Counted from the stretch's first letter, positions 1 through 13,864 are shown. The stretch: 64,000 bases of DNA from Rhipicephalus microplus (GCF_043290135.1 NC_134701.1:198384101-198448100); one strand, 5' to 3'. Made by a program: numbers and translations. Notes: a model not told the origin generated them from the sequence alone.

Positions 1-39
1 GTCGTCGTGGCCGCATGAACATGCTGACGATATTGCACG

Positions 40-72
40 CGTGGTCCTCACCTCGTAGAAGTGAGGACCACG
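40..72. repeat. Perfect 12-bp inverted repeat
   Basis: CGTGGTCCTCAC (40-51) and GTGAGGACCACG (61-72) are exact reverse complements around a 9-nt spacer. No associated gene is seen. Confidence 0.7.
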
Positions 73-103
73 TGGTCATCAGTTCTACGAAGCTAAGAAG
101 TCA

Positions 104-157
104 CCAAATCTAATCATCGCATTTCAATGGGTTCCCAGTCACTGCGCAATCAAGGGT
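104..157 (+). pseudogene. Relic of a non-LTR retrotransposon RNase H domain
   Basis: One frame reads PNLIIAFQWVPSHCAIKG, matching the C-terminal RNase H motif (W-V-P-S-H-C-G-I-x-G) of non-LTR retrotransposons. The conserved Gly after Cys is replaced by Ala and the frame closes soon after. The flanks are too decayed to delimit the element. Confidence 0.6.
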
Positions 158-159
158 AA

Positions 160-890
160 AAGAAATTAGACCTCCTCTCGTGTAAGCATGTTTGATCGCA
201 TATACAGTCTTATTACGAATCGTTATGAATTGGCTTCCGTCAATTGACGATTTTTTTTTTTATCTTGACGGAAAACCCGCGTATCAGAAGAAGAAAAAGA
301 GCACTGTCGTATGCCCAGGTTCGAACTCGTGACCTCACTAGACGCACCCATTGCTGGTACACACTTGAACACCGCTTCATATGAACGCGACAATCGTCAT
401 ATCTTGTTGCATCAGTGTAACAGCGGTAATGCCAAAGGACGGCAAATTATAGAGGAAGTTCTGTTTAGAAAAAAAAGTTATTTACAATATGTAGAGAACA
501 CCAATGCTTCATAACATTCCAGTAAGAGGGCACATACACTTCGGCACATATATTTATCACGACTAACATCACTACGTTTCAGTGAAGACATTTGCTCTAA
601 TTGTTTGTATTGTTTGTATGGAAATTGTACCAATTCGTGTATCGATTCCTTTTATGCTCCCCTTACACAATGTCCTGTTGGGTCTGTAAGGTATTTTGAA
701 TAAATAAATAAATAAATAATATACCTGACAATGTTGGCATTTATGTACACAAGCTCAATGCGATATCGTAAAACAATGGTAACTTCACCGGCTGCCTTCC
801 GTAATCTCATAGCTCGTAGAAAGGTATGGGCACTGCTAATATACTTCAACTGTCTTACAACACCTTCTTTCTGTCTTTCTTTCTTTGACT
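160..890. other. Non-coding stretch
   Basis: AT-rich DNA with a short (AATA)n run at about 701-718. No open frame here has a recognisable product. Confidence 0.5.
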
Positions 891-891
891 C

Positions 892-922
892 TTTATTTAT
901 TTATTTATTTATTTATTTATTC
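892..922. repeat. (TTTA)n microsatellite
   Basis: About seven and a half perfect TTTA units. Confidence 0.9.
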
Positions 923-1503
923 CTCGTTCGGAACAGTCATCTAACGGAAGGTTCTGAACTCATTATGACCGAACCGTGAAATGTGCCACAAGATGGTGCA
1001 GGCGCGTGAGCGCATCTATAGCGCATCTAGGTCAAGCGGTCGTGAGGGTCAGCGCAGAGGTCGCAAGGACGAGGCAAGAGTCCGGGGTTGACGAAATAAA
1101 AATGATCATAATACAGAAAAAGACCAGTGCCATATTCGGCCCTTCCGCGGACCACTGCCGCAGAAGTTATAAGGCGGCGCGATGATGTATACGATATCGC
1201 GCCCATCTATAGTCGACAGTGATGACGGTGGTGGCAATGCAAAAAGAAAAAGACGACGAAGCAACTCGCTTTTCTCGGCAAAAGGGCGTCAACCCGTCTT
1301 CCTTCCATCAAAAGGCACTTCTCCATCTGATGCGCCCGCAGCGACAGACCGCCACACGTCAAGACGGGACACGTCGACCCGTGCGCTGCAGAACTCGGGC
1401 GACGCAGCACTGTGAATTGGGGATCAGCGTTCCTTCTATTCTCTGCGCACGCGTAGGCAACTGCGCGTTTTATACGCTGCGCGCATTCGTGTATTCTTCC
1501 GTC

Positions 1504-1580
1504 GGGTTTCCGGCCACCTCACTCTGGCGACAGGTTTCGGTGACGTCACACTGACGACGGGTTTCGGTGACGTCACACTG
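1504..1580. repeat. Minisatellite with embedded CRE-like palindromes
   Basis: Three head-to-tail units of about 27 bp, the last cut short. Units 2 and 3 share GGTTTCGGTGACGTCACACT and each holds the palindrome TGACGTCA (1541-1548 and 1568-1575), the consensus cAMP-response element. Unit 1 (from 1504) is diverged and lacks it. Confidence 0.65.
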
Positions 1581-2202
1581 TTGCAGCTGCGTACGCTCTG
1601 CGTTATCCTTTCCCGCTTCCTTTTCTTTAAAGGTAACCAAGAGGGATAGAGAGAGAAGAAACGATGTTGCGCATTAATACGCGCACGGGAACGTATAACC
1701 GAGAGCAGGCTGGAATATATACGCCCCCTCAAACTACAGCTTATGCAGCTGCAGTTTTATATTTACGACATTGTATACCTCGGCCTCTTTCACACCTTTG
1801 TGCAACGTGGTATAACAACTATATACACGACGAGATTCAACTTGCCTCGAGTTGGTGCCTCCCTCACATTGCTGTACACAGGCAATTTACAAAGCCCGGC
1901 GGTGTACCATACTTACTAGCATATTACAAGCGCTGATTGATGCTGGCTATCAACTCATTACAGCAATGTAACGAATTAACAAGTCCACTCTACCGTCCAA
2001 CTGACTCAATCCAGTGAATGCACCACAGACTATCACTTCACTTTATAGAAATTCATCTCAAACTTTCCTCTACCTACTAATTTTACAAGGCGGCGGCCAA
2101 TATTTGAACAAAATGTACAACAGAAAACTTAGCATGAGATATCTTCATTCAACCTCACTCCAATGATGCAGCTGTCGACCAAAAATTTTTATTCAAAGTT
2201 TT

Positions 2203-2390
2203 ATACATACATACATACATACATACATACATACATACATACATACATACATACATACATACATACATACATACATACATACATACATACATACATACAT
2301 ACATACATACATACATACATACATACATACATACATACATACATACATACATACATACATACATACATACATACATACATACATACATAC
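2203..2390. repeat. (ATAC)n microsatellite
   Basis: About 47 near-perfect tetranucleotide units, 188 bp. It yields artefactual open frames (MYVC or YIHT repeats) on both strands. Confidence 0.97.
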
Positions 2391-2532
2391 CACTCTCAAA
2401 ATGTGCACACCTGTATACTTGCTCATGTTATACCGTTGCCTACAGATAGCCCTCACACCACGTGTACAAGTTAAAGCAGAGAAGACACGGACCTTCGTTT
2501 TAGAGCTTTCAGGAAGCGACCAGATGCGTGTA

Positions 2533-2534
2533 CA

Positions 2535-2565
<31 letters not shown>

Positions 2566-2578
2566 TCACACACACACG
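2533..2578. repeat. (CA)n microsatellite
   Basis: Imperfect CA dinucleotide tract interrupted by CG and TC steps. Confidence 0.9.
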
Positions 2579-2807
2579 CCGCACACGTCGAAAAAGAAAA
2601 ATCTTGTTTCGCTGCGTCTCCACGAATAGTGACAGCGTTTCCCTAAATAGCGATAGCCATCTGTATTTCCGTGTTTATGACAACACAGCACAGGTTGATG
2701 AATGAATGTGATCACTGGAATCTCATGCGCCGAACAAAGAACGCTAAGAAGTAGCCAAACTCAACATATTCATTAGTATATACGTTACCTCACGCTTCGT
2801 ATCCACA

Positions 2808-2880
2808 CCGGATGATGATGATAATTATTGGGATTTTCTGGTGCAATGGCCATTTATGGCCAAACAGCGCCGTGTCTTTT
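2808..2880. repeat. Dispersed repeat piece sharing a GGCCAAA-x-AGCGCC core
   Basis: A GATGATGAT start is followed by GGCCAAACAGCGCCGTG. A related arrangement, (GAT)n then GGCCAAAGAGCGCCAAA, occurs at 22942-23040. They look like two copies of one dispersed tick repeat; the boundaries are not visible. Confidence 0.45.
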
Positions 2881-4380
2881 ATTCTATGTAAGCGATGTCC
2901 AACGATTGCGATGACAGGCTGTATCATGGTTTCATAGAGGCCTCAAATTTCAGATGTCAAAAATAGAAAACACAAACGTTAAACCCAATTTGGCGGCACT
3001 CAAACTTATCCCTAAATGTTCTATAGGAGCGAAAAAGGAGTGTATAGAGTATATAGAGTGACAGCGTTATGCGATGTGATCTATCGGTGTGGAACTAATT
3101 ACAAGTGACCATGATATCTGCAAGTGAGAGATGGGAACATAGCACGAATGCCTCCTCAAGGACTTTGAGGCCAAAGGCAGATGCTTTTTGTAATGTAGCT
3201 AACGCAGCGACAGCCTCTTTTCGAAGGTGTCGCTATACGTTTCCGCATTATACTATAGAGGCTAAGTTATCGCATACACACATTGCGTTCCCTACAATGC
3301 GCATCCCTTACCTTTCTAAGGCCCTCTCATTAGCCACAACTTTACACATTCCTTCATCTGCCTTTAAGTACGAAACACATAGAGACAAACCACACTCGTT
3401 TTCACGCCTGAATGAACGTCGCGACATTCAGGTAAACGCGCTAAATGTCTCATTCGCACTTCACATGCGACTATTGTACGTTCTCGCAAGCATGACCTAT
3501 CCTCGAACAAAGGAGTCACATAGTGTGTAGTGCATTCTATAGGGCGCTGTCCATTGTATTGTCCCGAAACGTTTCCCGTTCTTATATTACGCTTTTTTCG
3601 TGTCTCTCGCTCTCTTCGATGCAGGTGTAATGAATTAGAGCGAGCAGCTGCCGAGCGGCGTCGCAAGATCACGTCCGATCTCTGCCCGCGCGGAGTGGGC
3701 ACGGTGCGAAGTGGCATGCAGGCGAGATCGAAACGCGAAACGTGACTTTTGTGGGGGGCGCACCCCATGGCTAGAAGTCAGTTCCCGCTACCTCAAGGAA
3801 AATAACGTGACTGGGACTCGCTTTCAGAAGTTAAAAGTCAAAAAAGAGGCCCTAGGCCAAGGAAGGGGGGAGGGGGGCTCGTGCAACGACCACGCGCACT
3901 GTTCCACTGCCTTGGCGAGGTCATGGTGCGTGGGAGATACAAAGCGAGCCAAGCGTTCCAGTCGCTGCGCTGGCACGTTGGGCTGAACGGAATATCGAAC
4001 AACGTATACAAGGTGCAAAAAATAATAGTGAATTCTGGAGAAACAAACCTGGATCTTTGTCGACGTGTGCGCAAAAGCATCGCTGCATTGAAGTTGTTTG
4101 AAAACAACGTAGTTCTTGCAACGACATATATAGTTTACATATAACCGACATCATTATTTTCTTTACCATGCTTTTGGTATATACTCCATTTTCAACAGCG
4201 GAAATGCTGCGGAAGCTATGCAAGAAGTTTCAAATGCTCGCGCGAGCCCAAGCCTGATGCGTCGCATGGTCGCGACGGGAGCACATGAAACATCAAATAT
4301 CGAAAACAAGCTATCGGCGCTTCAGAACAACTTTTTGGCAACCGTATAACGGGGATTGTCTATACCTGAGACACAATAAG
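2880..4380. other. Non-coding stretch
   Basis: Unique-looking DNA without a recognisable gene. Frames of up to 141 codons (for example 3105-3530) have no recognisable domain and no supporting splice pattern. Confidence 0.4.
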
Positions 4381-4554
4381 AGAGAGATATGTAGAAATAT
4401 ATGAAAGGAAGGGACAGGCGGGTTAACCTAGAACTGGTTTGCTACCGTGTACTACAGGGATGGGGAAATAAGGGTCGAAAGGAGGATAGAGATAGAGAGA
4501 GATAAAATAAATTAGGGAAAAAATACACATGCACACACATACAGGGCGTTCCGA

Positions 4555-4820
4555 TCAGAGTCGTTTGGAGAGACCGGTTGAACGCAGGAAGCGCAGGAGA
4601 GCCTTCACAGCCTTCTTCTGTGACAAAAAAGTCCTGTCGATAGCACAGAATTTTTTTCTTCCGAAAGAGTCTGCTTGTCCAGTTCGTCTAGTGCATTGCA
4701 GAGTGACTGTTTCTGTAAGCAGTACTGTGGCCATTCGCACAGAATATGCCAAGTTGTTTCGTCACTGCCGCAATGGTCACATGCTGCATACCTGAGACAC
4801 AAAGCACCTTCTTTTTTTTA
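4555..4820 (-). pseudogene. 3' end of a non-LTR retrotransposon, frameshifted
   Basis: The minus strand encodes YAACDHCGSDETTWHILCEW, a C-x2-C-x7-H-x3-C knuckle found at the C-terminus of RNase H-bearing non-LTR polyproteins in ticks. The reading then continues in another frame (KALLRFLRSTGLSKRL, ending at 4555), so one frameshift separates the halves. Only the last part of ORF2 remains. Confidence 0.75.
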
Positions 4821-4950
4821 CTCAGCCCAAAGTCGAGAGGAAATCACACTGCCGGGTGGCCCTAAAATTATTGGACGATTGCTCAGTGCGAACGCATGTA
4901 GTCGCGCGCGATATGAAGGTCACAGCGTGAGCGTCGACCTGCCTAACATG

Positions 4951-5029
4951 CCCCGCCGCGGTGGTCTAGTGGCTAAGGTACTCGGCCGCTGACCCGCAGG
5001 TCGCGGGATCGAATCTCGGCTGCGGCGGC
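4951..5029 (+). mobile_element. tRNA-like head of a Ruka-type SINE, tail missing
   Basis: Box A-like GGTCTAGTGGCTAAGG and box B GGTCGCGGGATCGAATC are intact, but after the terminal GGCGGC the sequence leaves the SINE consensus. This is a 3'-truncated or chimeric copy. Confidence 0.8.
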
Positions 5030-5737
5030 AAGCGCCTTCCCATCCTTCTGCACCCATTCGGAACCTATGTGCTGCAATACATACTTATTAATGCCAGGTC
5101 TACTAGTATTAGTATGAGGAAGACTTCGCGGACAAGGAGGTGCACGAGCCAAAGCCGCGCACCAAAATTACATTTCAGCTCAGAGAAGCAACTACGCAAG
5201 ATGTCGCCACCGCGACCTTGTATGACACAAGTACAAATTATACACATAGGCGAATGCGCGTAATGATAATATGGGTTCCCTAACCAACAAGTAACTAGAC
5301 GGGAGACCGCAGGACGGTCAAATGAAAGATCAATATCGAACGTTGCATTAATTAAGAATAGAACGAGTGTAGACGACACTGAGATTGAGATGACGAAAGT
5401 GGAGCTTAGGGAGCGGGATAATCATGCAATGCACAGCGAAATTAATTGGTGATCCACTTATCTACAAGCTATGGTATAGGGCACCAAGGATTAGGTATAC
5501 ACAGATGCCACTGCAGAGAGCGGCAGAGATGAGATTAGGTTAATCCGCGAGATCAGCGAGGGTTCATTGCAAAAGCAGGAACGGTTGCAGCTCGGAGAAC
5601 CAATACCCTTGGAACAAGGCCTTGGCACACACTGCAGCTGCTGACCTAATGAAGTCTGACGATGAAAAGTACGTGCACACGTCATGCCGCCTCTCGTTCC
5701 TTTCTTTTTCTTCCCGAGTGGTACAATACAGCCCAAC

Positions 5738-5914
5738 CTGCGGCGGCTGCATTTCCGATGGAGGCGGAAATGTTGTAGGCCCGTGTGCTCAGATTTGGGT
5801 GCACGTTAAAGAACCCCAGGTGGTCGAACTTTCCGGAGCCCTCCACTACGGCGTCTCTCATAATCATATAGTGGTTTTGGGACGTTAAACCCCACATATC
5901 AATCAATCAATCAA
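5738..5914 (+). mobile_element. 5'-truncated Ruka-type SINE
   Basis: It begins in the body (CTGCGGCGGCTGCATTTCC) and runs through GGTGCACGTTAAAGAACC to the (ATCA)n tail. Near-identical ATACxGCCCAA flanks at about 5726 and 5914 look like a target-site duplication, so the truncation happened at insertion. Confidence 0.85.
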
Positions 5915-8900
5915 TACGCCCAATCTCGAGAGTTACAGGAAAGCCTTTCGAGGGCGCGCTTCGCTAACTGCATCCAAGTGGCCGGCATAGAAGGACGCAC
6001 TCGCGCCACGACTGGTTCGCTTCCCCGGCGTCCTGGCCGTCGCCGGTGTTGTGAACACGACGAACAATCAATCTCGGACGTGCAGGAAGTGACCGAGATG
6101 CGTATGCCTGTCCGTTGCTATGGTTACCTGTCTGCCCAAGGTGCGATTTCTTTTTTTTTTTCTTCTACGTTAGCGTCATCTGCAGAGCACTGCGTATTTA
6201 TACGTTGCACCACTTCACGGTACACGACAGCTCTAATTAATTACGTGTTTACGGTAAACTCATCCGTCGTGTTCAGTTAGTCGTGAACGCGTGGTCACTG
6301 AAACGTTTCGTTATTAAATTCACCACGCAGTTCGTCGGTGCTTGTCCCCGTTATTCCTTGAGCAACACGTATACTTCAGAATCCCGGCGGGTCATCATTT
6401 CTAAATGTCGGAGCAAACATTCTTTTTTAAAAATGAATTTAGTGTTTTCTTCTATTCTCGTGCTCTCGTGACGGTACTGGCTCATTTTAGAAACCAGTAA
6501 ACCAACAATGAGGCTCTGCTCGTGAGGGTTGTGTGGTACAAGTCAAGTGTAGTTCTATTTACAACATGCACAAGTAAACTGTTGAAAGCCCCTATAGCTG
6601 TAAGCATACAGCTTTACGAGGCCCGGGGGGCCACAACCAGGCAACAAGTGTATATCTATGCAACATCACATAAACACGCCAGTTGCTGTTTATTTGAAAG
6701 GTTGCCGCCTGGTTAACAGGAGTATGATGGCGTCATTGTTGACGTACAGTATAACAAACCACATACTCAACGTGAAACACGCAAAATTCACAGCGACAAA
6801 AACAAAAGAGAAAAGTCCTTCTTCGTGGTTCGGTAACAACTTCCACTTAGACGACCAAATGCTTTACGACGACAACATATTTACGTATAATCGGCTAGAC
6901 GCGGTTACTGCGGTGTCGGCTGATAGCGGCGGCGCTAGTCGGCGGCCAGAAGACGGGCGATGGAGCGCTGCATTGTGCTCGAGGGAACGGCAGCGCAAGT
7001 ATGCTACTACAAAAGAAGCGCGCGTCGCTGCTCTCACATTTGCGTCTGTGCGAGCACGATGCCGAACACAAGATCACGAACTGCGAAAGCCAGAAGTGGG
7101 GCAACCACGGTGTAAGAAAAATAATTGTTCTTACAGCGTGAGAAAAACGGGCAAGAAGAGTGGATTACAAGCACATACACAACGCGAAAATTAAGGGGCT
7201 CACACAAGGCCCTCACAAGGGTTCACTTCATTGGCAAACACGTGCAAAGCTCACTGTGGCTCATCTGGTGTCACGTGACTGCAACCTTGTTGTGTCACAG
7301 GAGTGACTACCGCAAAAAGTAAAAACGCCTGTTCCTTTTTTTTTTTCACTGAGTGTTTTTACAATTGAGAGTCCCATCGCAGTCTTGTACTTCCTCGTCT
7401 ATATATGTTTCATGCATTAAAAGTAACATCCCTTTCATCATGATAATAAAGCTTATTGATTAGCTAATTTATTGGTTGGTTGATCGATCATCGATCGAAA
7501 CTCCTTGGCCAGCCCTCCAAGATGCTGCATGCAGAAATTTTATTGAAGCCAACAGCAAATCTCAGGCGCTTATATAATGTGAAGCTTCAAACTATATTTT
7601 GTTTAAATTCAGCTCAACCACCATCAATTCATCGATTACCGCGCTCACCGTGTTCGAAGACTTCGCAAACAGATAATTATTGCACAGCGTGGACATCGTC
7701 GGAGCTACACAAATAGACGCGCGAAAGATCGGGGACAGGATGAGCACGCCGCAGACTTCACGCATCGTTCCACAGCGCCTCGTTCGATTTGATATTGGTC
7801 GGCGCATGGACGTAATGTTTCTATAGGACCAATAACGTTTTCGATCAAACACACACACCCACACGAATAATTTTTATACATACGTGAAACAAACAAACTA
7901 GGCGGGAAAACGGAACAGTGGTCCGTTAAATTTACCCAAGGTTGACGGGTCGAAATCGGATAATCGATCTTGTAAGAGAGCTTGCGATCTGTGAAAGGGT
8001 TCTTCGATATTATAGATCAAGGAGACGGCGCAGTGGTCTGCGAACCATCGGAATCACGGAGTCAGCTAAAAAAAACGACGCCTTGTGTTCCGCCAAAAAG
8101 TTGCATGAGTTCTATATATAGATGCAAGCACTTTCATGTACATGTGTGAGACTGAGTGAAGACAGTGTTGCCAACTGTGCACATACTTTTTATTACCTAC
8201 AATTACCTGCCCTTTCGACGCTAGGCAGAGCTAGCCTATATGAACCAAGCCGAGCCGACATCGTATTAAGTATAGTTATGATAAGGGCCACATCATCGGA
8301 GGAGGTGTGATCTGAAACGTAAAGAAAATGTCATGTTTAAACAAAGGCAAGGTATAAAACACAGACCGTCTCTTTCAACAAAGTCTTAATTGATGTGTCA
8401 TAAAAGAGAGAGAAGAGCGATACTTCGTGGTTGTATAATGATCTGTGATGTTTTCCGAAGAAGAGTATTTATTATCACTAATGTTTAGAACGTCAATCAT
8501 GCGTGCGCATGTGACGGCTGACACTGTCCACTGGCCGGTATACAGAGTGCCACTCACGTAATTACAACGCAATATATATAAATATCTACCGCAGTTATTC
8601 AGCACAATGCTATATAGACACGCGACCGGGCATGTCACCCGTGAAAGATTTCACTGATTAGACTACCCGCGCACTCTCAGGCAAAGTCGTTTCTTCGAGC
8701 TCATTTATAGGTCGACTAATTTTTCAGCGATGGCGGAAATTGATAGCGGAGCCGTCCCGTAAATCGTCCCGCCCTCGTGACACATATAGCGATAATAAAA
8801 AAAAACTTAATATGCCAGGACAAAGCTTGATTGAATAGCGTACTGACACGGGGCCAATGATATGCGCCAAGTGAAAAATTCATTCACGAAATCTAAAAGT

Positions 8901-9443
8901 CGTGCACAGAGAGGAGGAAGGGGGGAGAAAAGAACAAATTAGGTGCGACAGTCCGGATCGAATCTTCTTGAGAAGAAAAGATCACGCCCACGCTGAACAA
9001 ATCGCTAAGATCAGGAGGACGGGCCGGCCGGAGGCCATGAAGCGAGGTCTACTACATATCGGTGCAATATATTTTCGTTCGAACTTTCTTTTCCGAAGTG
9101 AATTGTGTCGACTATAAAGAGAAAAAAAAGACATCGAACAAGGCGTCACGGTTCGTGTCTCAAAAAAAATTACAAAGGCGTGGGCACGAAACAGAAGAGG
9201 GATCATTATTGAATCTTTAGCGACAATTTATGGCCTCCCACATTTTTTCCAGTAGTAAGTGAAACCGGGTGTCGTCTCCTCTACTTTCCCGATTTGATTT
9301 TCTCTGCGATAGATGAAGGTTGTAAATTAAACGGGGTAATTGGGAGCGGTGGGGGAATCGGGATTCAAGAAGGGGGTGCAGGAGGCAAAGGAAATAGAAT
9401 TGCATTGGGCTATCTTCGTACGATGAACATAAAGCGCCCCTTC
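5915..9443. other. Non-coding stretch
   Basis: Over 3.5 kb with no recognisable gene or repeat. The longest frame (6658-7194, 178 codons) is unlike any family I know and has no supporting features. Confidence 0.4.
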
Positions 9444-9467
9444 GGTGTGTGTGTGTGTGTGTGTGTT

Positions 9468-9519
<52 letters not shown>

Positions 9520-9957
9520 GGTGTGTGTGTGTGTTGGTGTGTGTGTGTGTTGGTGTGTGTGTGTGTGTGGTGTGTGTTGGTGTGTGTGTGTGTCGGTGTG
9601 TGTGTGTGTGTGTTGGTGTGTGTGTGTTGGTGTGTGTGTGTGTTGGTGTGTGTGTGTGTGTGTTTGTTGGTGTGTGTGTGTGTGTTGGTGTGTGTGTGTG
9701 GTGTGTGTGTGTTGGTGTGTGTGTGTTGGTGTGTGTGTGTTGGTGTGTGTGTGTGTGTCGGTGTGTGTGTGTGTGTGTTGGTGTGTGTGTTGGTGTGTGT
9801 GTTGGTGTGTGTGTGTGTGTTGGTGTGTGTGTGTGCGTGTGTGTTGGTGTGTGTGTGTGTGTGCGTGTGTGTTGGTGTGTGTGTGTGTGTGTGTTGGTGT
9901 GTGTGTGTTGGTGTGTTGGTGTGTGTGTGTTGGTGTGTGTGTGTGTGTGTGTGTTGG

Positions 9958-9996
<39 letters not shown>

Positions 9997-10009
9997 GTGT
10001 GTGTGTGTG

Positions 10010-10041
<32 letters not shown>

Positions 10042-10055
10042 CGTGTGTGCGTGCG

Positions 10056-10086
<31 letters not shown>

Positions 10087-10087
10087 T
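9444..10087. repeat. Long compound (GT)n array
   Basis: About 640 bp of GT dinucleotides punctuated by TTGG and GC steps, giving irregular higher-order units (GGTGTGTGTGT plus T). All frames of 220-337 codons over it (VCVCVC or THTHTH) are artefacts. Such alternating purine-pyrimidine DNA can adopt Z-form. Confidence 0.97.
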
Positions 10088-11166
10088 CGACGCATGGCGC
10101 TACAACAGTATAACCGAGAAGGGAGAAGTGAATTGAAATAAACATAAATGACGATGAGCCACGTACGGAACGCACACGGTGCATTCAGTTTCGGTTTCTG
10201 CAGCATCGCGGTCCAGAAATTCAACGACACATCCGCGAAACTGTACGCACAATATTTTCAATTAAAAAAAGGCTATAGTCGCCGTAATTTGTCAAGCAGA
10301 ACAAATTCGCAACATGAACAACCACCTCAACTTAATAAGAAGTAAACTGAAATATTTTGTTAATTAATAAATACTAAGTGATCTAATTATTTGCAAAATC
10401 TTTCCACCTCAGCCTGGAAATTGTCTGTTATGACGGCAAGTGCTTAGCTATCAGTTTCTTAACGTAAAAATCTGTATTGCTTTGAAAAAAAAAAGCCTGT
10501 ATATGAACACACGCGCACACACACGGTGCAGCCATGCTCGTCCCACTTGGAGCTGTCATCTTTATCTAATGGTTACTGGCAGACGTGGCGCTGAAAACAA
10601 AACCACCGTACTTGTTTAACTACATTGTGTAAGCATTTTAAAAAAAATGCTCTACGTCTTACAACAAAGTTCGTGCAGTTATACGCGTGCAGCAGAGAAG
10701 TGCCCAACAAGGTCTTACAACGGGAGCGATTGTACCGCAACAAAAAAACAAAACAAAAAACTAACGGACGTGGCAAACCAACGATCGAGGTGGCATGTGT
10801 GCCGATTCTCATCGCTTGCCGCGAGCGTTCCAGGCGGGAAGGAAGAAAACGACGACAGGTGCGGTAAGTGGCTCCGGCGGCAGTATAGCCGCAGCAGCGT
10901 CATTACCGGCATGATCACTGCAAGCATACCACAACGCTCGCCCAAAGGCTTGCGCCGACAGTAGCACGCCTTGCACAATTCCTCGACTTGCACGCCTCGA
11001 AGCTGTAGCACTCGCCGCGTTATATTGTACAGTCCCGTTGTACGACTTCATTCATCCCTTTAATGATTAACCCTGTAGGTACGCATATACGCTTATCAAT
11101 ACTTCTGGTTTCAATGTTAGTCATTATATTCTCCCGTTACTAGCTGAACTGACCGGTAATAATAAT
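10088..11166. other. Non-coding stretch
   Basis: No recognisable gene. A CG-richer patch lies at about 10790-11010, without an identifiable product in any frame. Confidence 0.4.
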
Positions 11167-11335
11167 AATTGTTGGGAGTGAGTGAGTGAGTGATAACTTT
11201 ATTTGGGTCCAAAGGCGGCAGAGACTAAACGGGACCGGAGGCCCCGCTAGCGTAGCCAGGTGGCTCCACCCAGGATGGTGCCGGGAGGTGGAGTCTCTCG
11301 GCGATGTACCGGGGCCTCTGGATGGCCAGGAGTTG
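11167..11335 (-). mobile_element. 3' tail of a non-LTR retrotransposon
   Basis: On the minus strand the sequence ends in CCAAATAAAGTTATCACTC followed by (ACTC)n, a polyadenylation-like 3' end with a simple-repeat tail. It abuts a SINE copy. Confidence 0.55.
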
Positions 11336-11340
11336 GTTGT

Positions 11341-11561
11341 CGACTTAACGTCCCAAAACCACCCTATGAGAGAGGTCGTAGTGGAGATCTCCGGAAATAA
11401 ATCCACCTGGTTTTTTAACGTGCACCTAAATCTAAAGCACACGCAGGCCTCAAGTATTTTCGTATCCATCTAAAATACGACCGGCCGCTGCCGGGATTCG
11501 ATCCCGCGACCTGCGGGATCAACAGTCGAGTGGCTTAGCCAATGTAGACCACCGTGGCGGG
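11341..11561 (-). mobile_element. Ruka-type SINE, diverged
   Basis: Reverse-oriented copy. The box B complement GGGATTCGATCCCGCGACC is at 11493-11511 and the head end CCACCGTGGCGGG reaches 11561. Several substitutions and small indels mark it as old. Confidence 0.85.
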
Positions 11562-11645
11562 CAGCTGAACCGACTGAGGGAGCCGATCGGGTGAATGGTG
11601 TGTTTGTCAGAGAGTATTCCGGCACTAATTGGACGTTCCCTGCAT

Positions 11646-11862
11646 TAACGTAATAATAACTATAGTTCAGAACCACGATATGATGGACGCCGTAGTGGTG
11701 GGCTCCAAATATTTCGACCGCCTGGCGTTCCTCAACCTGCACCTAAAACTAAATACACGGGTCTCCCTCTCCGCTTCAATCGAAATGCGGTCACCAGGGC
11801 TGGGATTCGATCCCGCAACCTCCAGGTCAGCAGGCGAGTACCGCAACACCAGCTTGCTGCAT
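11646..11862 (-). mobile_element. Ruka-type SINE, strongly diverged
   Basis: Reverse-oriented. It retains GACGCCGTAGTGG, the TTTCGACCGCCTGG body and the box B complement GGGATTCGATCCCGCAACC, but the head is degraded. It lies only 85 bp from another reverse copy. Confidence 0.75.
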
Positions 11863-11869
11863 TAAACGT

Positions 11870-13155
<1,286 letters not shown>

Positions 13156-13156
13156 A

Positions 13157-13372
13157 TGAGATATAACAGACAGTAATGCCAAGGAAGGTACAGGGGAAGT
13201 TATTAAAATCAATGGAATGTAAATAAGAAGAAAGAAGAAAGAAAAGTGGATGAAAAAATTACCAACTGTGAGCAGGAATCGAACCTACGACCTTCGAATA
13301 ACGCGTTCGATGCTCTAGCCACTGAGCTACGACAGCGGCCTTCCCTCCATCCACTTTTTTGGCGTTATATGT
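13157..13372 (-). mobile_element. Second tRNA-derived SINE family, reverse copy
   Basis: On the minus strand the head has box A (TAGCTCAGTGGCTAGAGC) and box B (GGTTCGATTCC). TCGAA/TTCGA forms a perfect anticodon-like stem around a 7-nt loop, and the T-arm pairs. The body runs to CTTGGCATTACTGTCTGTTA and ends at (AT)n. It mirrors the forward copy at 13666. Confidence 0.8.
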
Positions 13373-13604
13373 GAATTTAAAAGTAGGAGTGACAGTCAGC
13401 GCCATCTATAAGCCAAACAACGAGTGTGAAAACACTCTTATGCGCATGTTTGGCGTCACGTAGCACGTGAACTTATTATGAGCGGGCAGCTGATTAATTG
13501 CCCCTCTTATACAACCTAAACACACCAAGTCTGCCAGTACGAGACCCTCGTTCAATGAAATAAGGGAAAGAAGTGTATACGTTTTTCCTTGTTTTAACAC
13601 AATA

Positions 13605-13665
13605 TTAATGAGATCTAACAGACAGTAATGCCAAGGATTGTACAGGGGGAGTTAAAAATAAAGCC
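13605..13665 (-). mobile_element. Tail fragment of the second SINE family
   Basis: Matches the tail end (ATCTAACAGACAGTAATGCC) of the copy at 13157 in the same orientation. It is immediately followed by a forward full-length copy. Confidence 0.7.
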
Positions 13666-13864
13666 AAAAAAGTGAATGGAGGGAAGGCCGCTGTAGTAGC
13701 TCAGTGGTTAGAGCATCGAACGCGTTATTCGACGGTCATAGGTTCGATTCCTGCTCACGGCTGGTTATTTTTTCATCCACTTTTCTTTCTTCTTTCTTCT
13801 TATTTACATTCCATTCGTTCTAATAACTTCCCCTGTACAATACTTGGCATTACTGTCTGTTAGA

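Noticed and set aside
2203..2390. CRISPR-like array
   Set aside because: Simple tetranucleotide repeat without spacers, in a eukaryotic genome.
2155..2573. Frames of MYVC/YIHT repeats
   Set aside because: Translations of the (ATAC)n microsatellite.
9217..10230. Open frames of 220-337 codons of Thr-His or Val-Cys repeats
   Set aside because: They are translations of the (GT)n array on both strands.
13270..13345. Apparent tRNA gene (and its mirror at 13680-13765)
   Set aside because: The fold is good, but U33 is missing in the anticodon loop and the sequence continues into a repeated SINE body; it is a tRNA-derived SINE head.
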